Below the pieces are notes generated by a model. The model saw only the letters and a list, made by a program, of their open reading frames with translations, did no database searches and had not been told where the DNA came from. Position numbers and translations under genes: made by a program. 64,000 nt of DNA from assembly GCA_014905825.1 (NCBI GenBank), contig JACGCN010000001.1:3844001-3908000 (forward strand), in the 5' to 3' direction. Every line of letters starts with the position of its first letter. Positions within the stretch are counted from its first letter, which is position 1. This stretch comes from Lyophyllum atratum. Taxonomy: Eukaryota > Basidiomycota > Agaricomycetes > Agaricales > Lyophyllaceae. Positions 44,932-57,317 of this stretch are shown one piece after another.

Positions 44932-47900
44932 ATGTCAAGTCTCTTTTGGATCCAAGTACGGGCTTTAATATGGAAAAATTGGATCGTGCTCTCTAAACAC
45001 TCATTTGTAAGTTCCTTAGCTATCTGGTTCAACGAAACTAGGCACTAACATGTTACGACCTTGACTTCTTAGTTAAACATCTTGAGGTGTTTTCTCCTTC
45101 CAGTTGGCTATGGAATCTTTCTGGCTGTTGCTCAGATATTCCTCAACAAACCAAACAAGGTGCGCGACCAGTCATTACTTATGAATTGTGAGCTGACCCA
45201 CCATTCCAGTTCGGCATAGGCGAACCTATCTCCGTTTTCTCTCTTCAGGAGCAGTTTGATGGTGGATCCACCTTAATATGGGCGGATGGAACGGATGGCA
45301 GAAGTATACCTTCTCCTACAGATATCATGAATCATATCACGGCCTCTTTTACTCACGCTCAGCTTAATGCCGTAAAGAAAGTCGGAAGTCCAGCGGATAT
45401 CCCCTTCGCATGCCCCCAGAACTTCAATTTCTTATCTGAATGCTTCGCTGCCATTGCCTTCAATGATATCCCAGCTAATACCAGCACCGGCAAGCCGGTC
45501 AACTATACCATTCGAGCAGACGCTGGCTTGGCTTTCATCGACGTCCCAGGCCACACGAGTGACTTCGAAAAGAGAGTACTACCTTTGCAGTGGGCAATCG
45601 ACCAGGTAAGCCTTACGGCATCACATTTCTCCGGAAGGTGACTGACGGTCTTTACCATGCAGGCAATCATACAACTTAAAACCGGTGTTAAACTACCGAC
45701 ACCGTTGGAGTGGCCATATACAAAAGAATCTAACGAGGAGCAGTCGGAACGAATCCGGCTTAGTGAGTCTACATCACCTTCGAAGATGCTCTCGAGGTCT
45801 TACCTCTTCCAGGTTATGTTCGCGGAATTAGAGAGTTGCTTGTAATTGCACTGTACGTATATCTATCCTTCTTCTTCGACACCTAGTATTGAAGATTTTG
45901 GTCCAGGTTCGTGTGTTTCGTTGGAATTGCGTATCAGCTTCCTGGCGCCATTGCCGGGGAAAGGGCCAGCGGCATAACAGCCCATATGAAGGCTATGGGA
46001 CTACTTGACTCCGCCAGGATCCTGTGGGTTTCTCGTCGTCTCCGCAGCTGGATAGTTCTGACCTGGGTATTTCACAGTTCTTGGCATGTAAGCATATCAC
46101 TGACTTACCTTCCTGCCTGGATTATCGTTGGCGCGATTTGGCGCTTCCGCATCTTCGCTCTGACAAATACTGGGCTGATTATTGTCGTACACATCCTTCT
46201 TGGCCTCGTTCTGGCTAGCTGGTCGTTCTTCGTGGCCGCACCCTTCGGCAAAAGTCCTCAGCTCGCTGCAGTCATCACGACCTTCCTGAGCATCATGTTC
46301 GTGATTATTGCGCTTGTGATGAAACAAGCGGGCAACGGCACCGCTGTCATCTTTTCTCTTATCTTCCCTCCGGGTTTCTATGTCTTTGCCCTCCGAGCCA
46401 TTGCTGGATATGAGAATCATCTTCAACCGACTAATGCCCTCAAGGGAGATCCTGACAATCACCTCGTCCTGTTGGCGATGATTGTCGTTGCCATTGTGAG
46501 CCTCTTTCGTCTCTTAGCTGCATACAGGCTCATGGTTCAGTTTGTTTAGGTTGATATCTTCCTTTGGCCTTACCTGGCAGTTTTACTTGAACGATGGTTA
46601 TACGAAGTTGCCGATCCATCAGGTCGATCTTGGAAGTTTTGGAAGAAACGCCAAACTCTCGACGGTTATTCAATACCTGACAATATCGCCATTTCTGTCC
46701 GAAATCTGAAGAAGACTTTCAAGACATCTCTGTTCAGTCGGAAGTCCGTCATCACTGCAATCTCTGACCTCTCGTTCGACATTCCAAAGACTGGCATATT
46801 CGTTCTACTTGGATCTAACGGGTGAGTGAATGTTCATCTTTCTAGTTTTCGTGCGTTTACACTGGGCATAGAGCTGGAAAGTCAACCTCGCTGTCCATAA
46901 TAGGAAGTCTGCTTGGACGCACAAGTGGGACTATCGTATTCGAAGGTGGCGTCCCTCGGCCTCCCCGGGGAACACTCGGAATTGTCCCTCAAAGAAATGT
47001 GCTCTTTCCGGAACTCTCGTGTGCACAGACGCTCCGTGTGTGGAAAGCAGTCAAGTGGTCAAAATACTGCAACAGGGACGAGGACGTGGAACAGCTATTG
47101 CGAGATTGTGATTTGGAGGCGAAAATTAACTCTAATGCTGCGACGCTATCTGGAGGGCAGAAGAGAAAGCTTCAGCTCGCTATTGGCCTTGTTGGTGGCT
47201 CGAAAAGTACGTGGCCAGATTTAATGACATGACTTCAGTAGTTGATTATGTCCTGCGGTAGTCGTTCTAGTCGACGAATGTACGTCGGGCGTCGATCCAC
47301 TGAGTCGTCGCGCTCTTTGGAGAACCCTTACATCCTTCCGTGAAGACCGCACGATTGTTTTCACCACTCATGTAAGCCACCTTGTATGATCAAGCAGGCC
47401 GGATACTCATTCCCAGCAGTTCCTTGACGAGGCCGACTTATTGGCAGATCATATCGCTATCCTTGCTGCCCCCGGGAAACTAATCGCAAGTGGAACACCA
47501 GTTGCTTTGAAGAGGGATCTCGGTGCAGGTTACTCAGCCCAAGTCTCACTATATGCACCATTCAGCGGAGAGAAAGATGGGATCAGTCCACTCAACGAAT
47601 TGTTGCAAAAGATCTGCGCAGTAGCACCGCAGACTCATGTCTCAATAACGTCACCTCACCAGGTCTGCTATCACCTTAAAACCAGGGATGCCATCGTTGT
47701 GGGAAACGTCTTGCGATTACTTGACAGCGAGAAGGCAGCCTACAACATAGCATCGTATGATGTTTTAGGAACCAGTATCGAGGACATTTTCCTGGGCCTC
47801 ATGTCGAAAAACGATAACTCAAGAGATCCTGAGGCATCTGCCAATACCAGCCGTACATCAGAAAAGATCATGGAGCCCCCGCTGATGGACTTAGCCAACG

Positions 47901-50674
47901 GCCGGGCGATGTCACCTTGGAAGCAAGCCCTTACGATCTTTTACAAGCGTCGTCTCATCGCCCGTCGAAGCTGGCTTACGCCTGTTTTGACAATTCTGGT
48001 GGCAGTCGCTGGCGCCACGATACCTCTAGTCTTCATACGCGGGAAACACCAAAACTGCTCACGGAAATTTGCGAACTCCACAAATATACCTCTATACCTT
48101 CCCAACTCTCCTATCGTCCCTTTCACGTTTGGGCCTTCGTCTCGGGTCCTTACCTCACCACCTGGAATCACTAACATTCTTGGAAGCAGCACCAATTTGT
48201 TCCGGATCACAAATGTTACTGACCAAGCCGCGTTCGTGGGCACGATACAACAAAATTACCGCAATCTGTCCCTTGGCGGCATCTCTCTGGACCTCGCGAC
48301 CGGCGCCTCATTAATTGCTTGGGAGGCTACGCCACCAGGATACACAGGGCCTTCTATGCTGAACCTAGCTAACAATGTTCATTTCAACAATGCACTTAAC
48401 AAGGCTGGCAATTCTGGAAATCCTCCGACTATCATCCGAGCAGGCTATGATACCTTCCCACCTATAGGCGCAGGGACACTAGTCTCTTTGAAGTGGATGG
48501 GGTTCTTCGGTGCAGTTATGGTATGCACTTGTGCGCAGTTGTTGTCCAAAATTCATGCTAATTCGCCGTGCTTCGGTCAGGCGGTATTCCCGGCATTTTT
48601 TGCCCTCTATGTCTCTAGGGAGCGGCGTTCCTCTGTGCAAGCTATGCAGATGTCCAATGGTCTGGGTGATCCCATAGGCCTATGGTTGGGACATCTCATG
48701 TTTGACACAATTACATCGATTATATTATCTACGATAATCATCATCGTCTTTGCCGTTGCCTCGAATCAATTCCAAGGCCTTGGCTTCTTGGTATGTATCA
48801 AACTTCCGTGTCCTTCGAGTTGGTTGTCTGACGCATGTTTTACACAGTGGCTCGTAATGGTTCTGTACGGCATAACTGGCGCACTGTTCGCATACTGTGT
48901 CTCCCTGATGGTTGCTTCTCCGCTGGCGGCCTTCGCTACAGTCGCAGGTTACCAAGTCATCATGTTCATAGTAAGAGCCTGTCAAGGTCTGCCTGATGCA
49001 TCGCTAATCGAAGTAAACAGCTATACCTTGCTGGATACCTTCTTACCTTGACTTACGGTAAAACATCCGCGGCGCCTCAGATAATCACCATCATACACTT
49101 TACCCTGTCCTTGGCCTCCCCGGTGGCGAGTGTGGTTCGTCAATTCAGTATGCGTTCGTATGTGGGACATACTTAATTTTGCCTTTGCAGACGCGTGCTG
49201 CCCTTGTATCTGTCAATCTCTTCTCTCTTCTGTGCGACGGGACCACTCCTGTAACTTCGTCGTCCATGGGCCAGATCATACGATTTGGGGGCCCCATCCT
49301 CTACCTTATCGTTTATTCCTTTGTGCTCCTTGCAATCCTTGTTTGGGTTGACTCCGGCTCTCTTCTACCTCGTCGAGTACGGCCGGTCAATAGGCAAACA
49401 GCCGCAAACGAGTGGTCCAGTCGGCCTACGCCGCAAGATGTTGTCGATGAGGCCAAAGCAACATCCGACTCTAAAGATTTACTTCGTGTCCTTGACGTTT
49501 CCAAATCCTATAACTCCAACAAAGTCGTCGATGGCGTTAGCCTCGGCGTGTCTCGAGACACTGTTTTTGCTCTATTAGGACCTAACGGAGCGGGCAAAAC
49601 CACTACGTTCAACATGATCCGTAAGTTATCTCCTGAGATCGCAGCTACTGTCCTTATCCCTGACCTCCATTTGATAGGCGGTGATGTTATTCCAGACACG
49701 GGCGACGTGGTGATTGCGGGGACATCTGTGGTTCATCATCCTAGGACTGCTCGACTTTCTCTAGGAGTGTGCCCACAATTCACGGCGATCGACTCCCAGT
49801 TGACCGTCAGGGAACATCTTCATGTCTATGGCCGATTGAAGGGATTGGAACCTGGTCCTGAACTTCAGGACAATGTTGAATCGATTTTGCGAGGCACATC
49901 GCTAGTCTTGTACGCTGACCGGTTGGCTAGTAAGCTCTCGGGCGGAAATCAAAGAAAACTTTCGTTGGCCATTTCTTTGATCGGTACGCAGTAATTGCTG
50001 CTATCTTCATGAGGCATCCGCTGACGGCAACGAGTAGGAAATCCCGCAGTCGTACTCATTGACGAGTTCTCGACCGGCATTGACGCTAAGATGAAACGAG
50101 ATATGTGGCAAACACTGAGGAATGTCGCTATCGGGAAGGCAGTCATCATCACAACTCGTGGGGTCACATACTGTTCTCATGGCCGATTTACTAATCAATA
50201 CGTAGATTCTATGGAGGAGGCCTCAGCGCTAGCCAATAGAGTGGGGATAATAGCTAAACAGCTTCTCGGTGAGTGAATCCTTTTCCCACTTTTGCCGTTT
50301 CCTGACGGAACCCTGTTTCAATAGCCATCGGTACCACCGAATCACTGTCTGCTCGATATGCTATCTACGAGGTTCATTTCTCTTGCCGCACACGCGATGA
50401 AGTGCTCAAGGCGCAGGCGTTGATGGCCAAGATCCCGAGATCCCGTATGGCGGATGATGTTGCAACGCGGTTCGAGGTTCCAATCGAACCGGGCGGCATG
50501 TCCCTAGCTCAACTTTTCACCCTGTTGTCAAGTCAAGGCGACTTCTCGGAATATACCGTGGAAAAGGCGTCATTAGAGAGCGTGTTTCTCAAAGTTATCA
50601 GAGGAAATAACGTGCGAGAGGAAGACAACATCGTTCGTGGCCAACGCTCTTGGAGACGGCTTTGGCTTTCGTAG
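44932..50674 (+). CDS. Full-size ABCA-type ABC transporter
   Basis: Two-half ABCA (lipid-type) transporter, about 1,500 residues in many exons. The ATG at 44932 gives [20 protein letters not shown], then [20 protein letters not shown] after the first intron; the large extracytosolic loop follows. TMD1 includes [20 protein letters not shown] and, after an in-frame intron, [20 protein letters not shown]1 has Walker A GSNGAGKST, signature [12 protein letters not shown], Walker [13 protein letters not shown] and H-loop TTHFLDEAD. TMD2 covers about 47.9-49.3 kb. NBD2 has [21 protein letters not shown] and [12 protein letters not shown]; its H-loop His codon is split by an intron and restored on splicing (TTHSMEEAS). 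Both ATP sites therefore look canonical, unlike the PDR pump at 14-20 kb. The cargo is probably lipid, by family. Confidence 0.9.
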
Positions 50675-50924
50675 GATTCGCTAGATGGACATGAAATAGA
50701 TAAGTTATATGCCTGTTTGTTGAGAAATGTTGCGTTGCGGCATTTCATACTTATAATACTATAACACGGGAATTCAAGTTGGGGCTGGGGATGGTTAACA
50801 ACGCAGAGTCTGCAGAAATTTTGCGAAGCTGTCATGCTATATTTGGACGTTCCATATCTATGGACAAATCAAGTTGTACAATTGTCAAAGCTCAAAGATC
50901 CGAACAATTCCGTTCTTTCTCCAG

Positions 50925-51734
50925 TCAAACCACTGTTTCGTATGGTTTGAGACTCTCAACATACGCTGCCCACCTGCCTTCATCCCAAGTCTTGATGTCC
51001 GTCCACTCCGGGCTGTTCTCCCCAAATATCTGCCTGTACCACATAAGCCTCGCCGCGACAAAGAAGTCGCTGAAGCATGGGGTCTTCCCGCCGAAGTAAG
51101 GCCCTTCTGCCTTTGCTGCCTGCAACCAACCGTCAACAGTGCTGAGCCCTGCCTTCACCTTCGCCCATTCCTCGTCCCGCGCCGGCCCAGTAGGTGTCAA
51201 GGTCTCCATGGTCTTCCCAAAGGCCTTCTCTCTGTGGAGACGGAAATACGCATCGCTGCCCGAGGTCAGGATCCGGTGCGTGGCAGGCATGGCGAACTGC
51301 AGGGCGGGCATCCCGGTAGCGAAGAATGCATTGGTAAAGGCGTTCTGAAGGGCAACTGTTCCGGTGGGCAGCAACTTGGGGGTATCGGGGTATGTCTTGT
51401 CGAGGTACTCGGCGATGGCGATGGAGTCCGCAACGGTGGTGTTGGTGGACGGGTCGTGGATTATGGGGACAGTGTAGAGGGGGGAACCATCGGGCCGTTT
51501 GCCAGTTGGGGGTGCGCCAAGCTTTTTGGCCAATGCCTCAATGTCGGGGTATTCGACCCATTCGGTCTTGTACGGCACTCCCTTGAAGTTCAGACAGAAT
51601 CTTCAAAAAATTCGATAAGATCGCGACGAGTCAGAACAAGATCGGGATGCTCACCGGCCCTTCCAGGTATTGGGGGACCAAGCTTTATTGGCCTTTGTGC
51701 ATGGGATATCGTAGAAAGTTATTACGTTGGACAT
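50925..51734 (-). CDS. Glutathione S-transferase, etherase/FuA-like
   Basis: Two exons. Exon 1 (51655-51734) gives MSNVITFYDIPCTKANKAWS then PNTWKGR; exon 2 (50925-51600) begins FCLNFKGVPYKTEWVEYPDI. The N-terminal thioredoxin-like half contains VPIIHDPSTNTTVADSIAIA, where the Asp-Ser pair binds the glutathione gamma-glutamyl group. The C-terminal half is all-helical (DEEWAKVKAGLSTVDGWLQA, FSDFFVAARLMWYRQIFG). The pattern matches Agaricomycete GSTs related to bacterial LigE-type etherases, linked to handling of wood-derived phenolics and oxidised compounds. Substrate is inferred from the family only. Length (about 250 residues) is normal. Confidence 0.85.
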
Positions 51735-52463
51735 TGGAGATGGGCCTGCTTCTGTTGACTATGGGCCGGACCTTCTGGACTTTATATCCCATTCATGGTG
51801 GTCATAGGTCGACCGTCTTTCCGCATTCATTGACGAGTAAACGAGAATCTGGCATTAGTTAAAAATACTCACCTTGGTCTGGAAGGCCCGCCCTCTACTC
51901 CGTGATGGCGTACCTCGCAATCCATGTCCGAAGCTAACAGGTAGGGCACTGAGCTTCGGCCCATAATCTTCATCGATGTCAGACCTGGCCGAGCTCAACG
52001 CCGATTCGAGGTGGACTCATGGCCGCATCGGTCCATAGATATCCTTTGCACTTGCGGACCCACTGCCATAACCAAGTGCTATTCTTGAGTTGACAAGACG
52101 CCTCATAGGATTCCCGCTTTGATGCTTGCTTACTGATATTGATGGCCAACACCAGTATGTATCCACTGTACACTCCGTTCATTCGTTTTCTCGAGTTGCA
52201 ACAACTTGCCAAAGTTGCTGTCAATGTCATCAGATTGATGGGTTCCAGAGACATGTATGTAAACATAGCCCTGTCAATGAAACGGTTTCCGCAGGTGCAA
52301 ATGATAGCTTCCTCTTCTGTGGAATTACCCCAGCTCGGCGTGTTGGAATCGGAGAATGGCATTGCATTTTAGTCTACTCATCGAAATCCGATTTTGCGGT
52401 TCTTGCACCATAAGTGGAGATTTGTAAGAGGGGACCGTTGCGCGCCATGGTATTCAAGCATTT
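51735..52463. other. Intergenic with a possible orphan exon
   Basis: On the minus strand about 51880-52020 reads as an open exon (SARSDIDEDYGPKLSALPVS, then RGRAFQTK) followed by a good GTGAGT donor. It could splice in frame onto the codons just before the GST start. It may be a 5' exon of the GST, a relic, or chance. Nothing else was recognised. Confidence 0.3.
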
Positions 52464-53307
52464 TTATTCCTGTTTCGCAATGTTCTCGAGCTCCTTCTTT
52501 GCCTGTGCAGCAATGCCATTAAGATGCCTGGTGATCTTTGGCACGGCAAAGTAGGAGGCAATACAAGCCAGAAGAATGTACGCCAAGACTGGTAGGACGG
52601 AGGCTGGTAAAACGCCGAAGTATAGAGGTTCCAGAACGACGATGAACGGTACGGAGAGAGGGAAAGACACGGCCGGTTTGGTGTCAGTCGCGTGGGATTT
52701 AGGAGTAGGAGCAAGGACGCCTCTGTCGACGGCTCGAATGCGCGCATATCGTTGGGGAGGTTTGTGTGCCGTAGTGTCCTGCGTCGGTTGAAGTGCGACA
52801 CCAAAGTGAGCAGAGAGGGTCTCAAAATCATGTATTTGTATTGAGAAGTCGGCCGGGTGCTGGTGAGATACGCGCGTCGTTTATTGTCAGTACACCTTGC
52901 ATGACAGAAGCAGAAGCGAGATAAGACGTACGGAAGCGGGCCACGAGAGCCGCAGGGTGAAGCTAGAATACGTGGTCCAGTCTCGCGTAAGGTCGAGTAC
53001 CATCCAAAGTTCGTGCGGGCACGAGTGTCCATATGCTTTCAAAGCATGAGACCCATGTCCACACACCTGCCTCAGAGGGGTTCCAAGGGGTGCTGGAAGA
53101 ATGGTCCATTCGCGTTCGTTGTGGGTGTTGTTCAGCCTAGGCCTAACAGACGCATTAACAGGGCCCAGTGCATGCCGTGTCTACTAACCATTTACTGGCA
53201 AACGCGACGGCTGTGTTGTAATCCTCAGACACGCTGAAGTTGACAATTTCGGTGTTGGCGAGAACGTGGAGAGAAAAGCAGAGCAACAAAAATGACAACC
53301 CGAACAT
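52464..53307 (-). CDS. Small ER-type membrane protein, PGA1/PIG-X-like
   Basis: The ATG at 53307 starts a signal peptide (MFGLSFLLLCFSLHVLANTE) followed by IVNFSVSEDYNTAVAFASKW. Later exons give FTLRLSWPAS, DFSIQIHDFETLSAHFGVAL and KPPQRYARIRAVDRG. The last exon has VSFPLSVPFIVVLEPLYFGV, a transmembrane helix (LPVLAYILLACIASYFA) and a short charged tail (AAQAKKELENIAKQE). A luminal beta-rich domain with one C-terminal helix, and the LEPLYFGVLP stretch, resemble the cofactors of ER GPI mannosyltransferases (Pga1 or PIG-X/Pbn1). I could not decide between them. Junctions of the middle exons (52780-53170) are approximate. Confidence 0.45.
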
Positions 53308-53661
53308 GGGGTTTGGCTTTGGTCAAGCAGCAAAGTGCTGTCTGATTCGGCCCAGCAAGACTATCAAAACTTATAGATGCTCGGCTTCAAGCTCAAGCTC
53401 GGTTAGGACGCGCAGACTAGATACATAGTACTAGCGATGGTAAATGCATAAATGTGGAACTGATGGTGGTATAAAGAGCGTGGAGATAGGGGTGGAATAA
53501 ATACGTAGACAAGCGTAGACATTACTTAAAGTATACAATGAAAGCAATGAAAAATGTCAACAAAACAATAAATAGACCAAGGGTTTCCAGTGTCCGTGTT
53601 TGCCAGCAAGATGATCTCTGGGACGGAGGCAGGATATATGTCATGAGGTTCGTAACGAGGA
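53308..53661. other. Intergenic
   Basis: About 350 bp upstream of the small membrane-protein gene and downstream of the CorA gene, both minus strand. AT-rich; no feature recognised. Confidence 0.5.
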
Positions 53662-56302
53662 TTAAATGAGAAGAGTGGCGATGGCTGGCACAAACCATAC
53701 CGACATCCGTCGTCTTTTAAGCTCGCTTGATCGTCTATAATAGAGAGAAGTGAGGAACGGAACTACACGATAATACATCAGAACTATCACCTTCACAGCC
53801 TTCTTGGTTGTCATCCTTTTCTCAATGTAGTGGGCCATATTCTTGATGTCCGACCACATGAACAAGGGAACGATGACAATCATAACGGGAAGAGCGATCT
53901 CCCAGAACCTATCGAAGGAAGGCGGTTAGCAATGTAACGGAGGAAAAAGGGAAGACGATACATACAGCAGATCCGAGTGTAGGTTTACGGACCACATGGA
54001 TGTGAAGTTCATACCCTATGAGGGAAGATATGAATGACGTGGAACAGCGAGGGTGTGATAACATACGAAATAACCGGTGAGCAAGGTGAGAGGGAGGAAG
54101 ATGATCGTCGCGAGTGTCAAACGACGCCTATGAAACAGAGATGAGCCTCAAATTCCTTCGTGATGGTAAGGAGCGTAGGTTTACATGACTTGATTCATCT
54201 CATACGAGGCGAGCTAAGCAGCATGGTAAGGACGCGGTTAGATGAACGGCATTGCAAGGAGTACTGACATTGAAAGCATAACCAATCAAATTCTCCGCGA
54301 TTCCGGCAAACATATCCAGGCTAGTCAAAATGTACTCCATGTGGTCGAAGACATCCGCCTATCGTTTCTTTAGGACCAATGCCACGGGGCGAATCAATGG
54401 GAATGACATACCAGATAGATTTTCGACTTATGGCTCATGAAACCGACTACCTTGACACCAGCGTTGGCTGGATCGGACATATCGATGAGGGCTGCACAGC
54501 GGTCAACATCGTATCTTCTTAGGCCGTATATCAACGTCTTGATAGGCTCGAGGGTACGCTTGTGGAGAATCAAGTCACCAGAAAGGATGTGGACTTGTTA
54601 GAGAATAATTCTATCAGTATTTCCTAGATGGACACGAATGCGAACTACGCACGATGTCTGACGATCTTCACATTGGGCTTCAATAGGATCGCACGCTCAA
54701 ACTTATTGATCTTGGCATGGTACTCGTCAATAACCTCGAGAGCGTTGTCAACAACTAAATTTTGTCCGGTTTAGTAATGTGGAACATTCAATGAAATAAC
54801 TTGCACGTACTGAGATCCAGTATCGCATGGACAAGAAGTGACGGGTCTGCCGATGTCCTGAGGCCAGTATCCCTTTGATGAAGCCGCTTGCTGATCGGCG
54901 CAGTGAAGTCGAGGGTTGGAGCCGCGTGCAAGGATATCACAGTTCCTAACCCGAATCATTGGAAAGGGGATGAAAGATCCACGAAGCCGACATACCGTCT
55001 CTGAGCAAGAATACGAACATAGGGGAGACCTTGACATTCACCCGCTCGCCCTGCCGAATGATGAATGATGAAAACTAAGTCTGAGCATGGTTTGCATACC
55101 TGTTTCAAGGCGTCGAGCGTTACTTCGTGTATGACCTTATTCTGTTGCTTTTTAGCGGCCTGCAACTAGACGTTAGCGTTTCTTGCCATTTTTTGATCTT
55201 GTTCAGCTTACACCACTCATTAGTCGTGCTAAGCTAGAGCTAGATCCAGTATATCCCCGCATACCTTCCACATCACGTTGACTGTGAGGGAGAAGAGGAA
55301 TAAGGCGCCTCCGTTTCTTCGTTGTGCTTTGGTTCGGCATAATTCCACCGTTGTACATGTCGCCCTCGCCATCTCGTTCCTCCGCAGCCTCTTTGTCCAA
55401 CTCGTCACTCTCCCGGAGAGGGTCAGGGGATACAGAACGCGGGGCTCCTGTCAATGTGGACCCGTGTGCTGCCGATTCAGAACTGGCAAGATCATCACTT
55501 TTCCCGAGCTCATGGCAGAGGACTCGTAAGAACAGGTGCTTGCTATAGTAGTCGGCTTTGGAGCGGTTCTGACTCCTTGTATGAAAAACATCCTCAAGTG
55601 CAAGTGGATGGAGATCTTGCGAAGAGATAACGCGTCAAATCTAGGCGGGGTTGGCAGGAAAGGCCAATACTCACCATACTTAATCGAGACGGCTTTTATA
55701 ACATCCCAGCTCAGTCCTCCAATGTTTATCCACCGCACCTTGACCCATGGCTCCTTCGCACTCGCTGCAGGGTCGTCCAGGAGATTGATGAATTCCGCGT
55801 TCGTCATGCGACCAAAACTACTGCGCACAGAGGAGTAGTCGATAACCTCAATCACGCAGTCCTGGCGGATGTGACCATAAAGCAGGTTGGCAGACGCGCG
55901 CCGTGGGTTCACGCCTGGCTCAGCGCCAACACGCCCCATTCCAGTGAGATACGACGTTCCACGATGCAACGCCATGACCTTGCGAACTGCCGCTCGAAAC
56001 CTTTCCTTGGGTGTTGGAGCGGCCCATGCGTGAGATTTGTGGGTAGCGGGAGACTTCGCTGTCGCTGAGGGGTGGGACTTGATTCTAGAGAGTACAGAAT
56101 GTTTAACGGAAGGGGAACGCGGGTTCGAAAGTTGGGCCAGTCTCGGACTGGGTTCTGTGGCAGTGACGGGGAAAGAATGATTATGGGATTGCACTGGATA
56201 GACTGGGGATGTTGCTTCCGGTGCATCATAGGTATCCATGTCCTCCATGTCGGGCGTCAACGAACGGCCCTCCGAGTCGCTGAAGCTATTTTCACGCGGC
56301 AT
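53662..56302 (-). CDS. CorA-family magnesium transporter (Alr1/Mnr2-like)
   Basis: About twelve exons. The start is taken at the ATG 56302 (MPRENSFSDSEGRSLTPDME); upstream in-frame codons lack an ATG. A long disordered N-terminus leads to the CorA cytosolic domain: CVIEVIDYSSVRSSFGRMTN, VRWINIGGLSWDVIKAVSIK, then LHPLALEDVFHTRSQNRSKA. A charged insert follows (QSTTKKRRRLIPLLPHSQ). The stalk helix segments are legible (KINKFERAILLKPNVKIVR, DHMEYILTSLDMFAGIAENL, MASYEMNQVM). The pore exon pair gives RRLTLATIIFLPLTLLTGYF then GMNFTSMWSVNL, so the selectivity motif GMN lies directly after an intron. A second helix (EIALPVMIVIVPLFMWSDI) and a basic tail end at 53662. The long N-terminus points to the fungal plasma-membrane/vacuolar subgroup rather than mitochondrial Mrs2. 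Confidence 0.88.
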
Positions 56303-57317
56303 AGTGCTGGAGAATGTCACAGTAGGCTTATACACCCGCAGAGTCTAATGCCCAAGGTCTATGGATCCAACGAGGAATGCTTGGAGGAGTCGAAGTCTAA
56401 GGAAGGGGAATAAACAGCGCCCAACGTAAATGACATTGATGCGCTCGCACAAGCCTCGAGGCGAGACAAAAATATCCCACTGACAGTGTTGTGGGAGTCA
56501 GGCACGTCAGCTCCAGGCCTTCCATCGTACATCGACAGACATTGACCATTTGCAACGTCAATACATAAATACGACTAGCTTGAATTATCCCCTGTCCTCA
56601 GGGAGAGTCGGGCACAGGCTCTCCTCAATGACGGCCTGCACTGCGTGGATGCCCGTTGTGCAGATTTCAAATCTGCAGGGAATGATGGTCGGCAATTGAG
56701 CCAACAAGGGGCGTGGAACTCCACTGCCGCATGATGAGCTGGAAACACCGCATCTCACCGGAGTCACTGAACCAGCATTCAAGGGCACTCAACCATCGTA
56801 GAGAGCTGGTATAGAAGCAGTGATTTGAGTGGAAGGCATACTGATCAGATAGATCGACATTGAAATAGTTCTCATCCAAAAATAACTGTTGCCGAAAACA
56901 GATACCAAACTAGAGACACGGTGCACACTCACTGACAACAGGTGAACTCGAGGCGGACACCCTGCGACAACGTAGTAGAAGGAGCGATCTAGCGATTGGT
57001 TTGCGACGACGGAAACATTGTGGTATAAGTAAAGACAGAGGACATGTTGGAGGCAACAGCTGACACCAGTCAACCATGGGTCAATAACCCTCCAACAAGT
57101 GACAAGGACACCGTGCGTGTAGGTGAGGTGGGTAAAGGGAGTGTGGCCGGTGGGTTAAATGGCAATAAAATAGTTCGGTGACGAGCATATGATAGTGTGT
57201 CTTGAAAATGCATAGAGAAAACTTTAGTCAACTTTGTGTCAAACGGACCCCAGATGTGATGAGAGAAAAGTGGAAAGTGGGAACAGACGCGCGAACCCAG
57301 CGCGGCTCTGTTCAAGA
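56303..57317. other. Intergenic, nothing recognised
   Basis: About 1 kb between the CorA gene and the AGC kinase gene, both minus strand. Short frames on both strands lack family motifs and no RNA gene fold was recognised. It should contain the CorA promoter and the kinase 3' UTR. Confidence 0.5.

Noticed and set aside
50874..51758. 294-codon open frame on the plus strand
   Set aside because: Antisense to the GST coding exons, which have clear family motifs; this frame has none.
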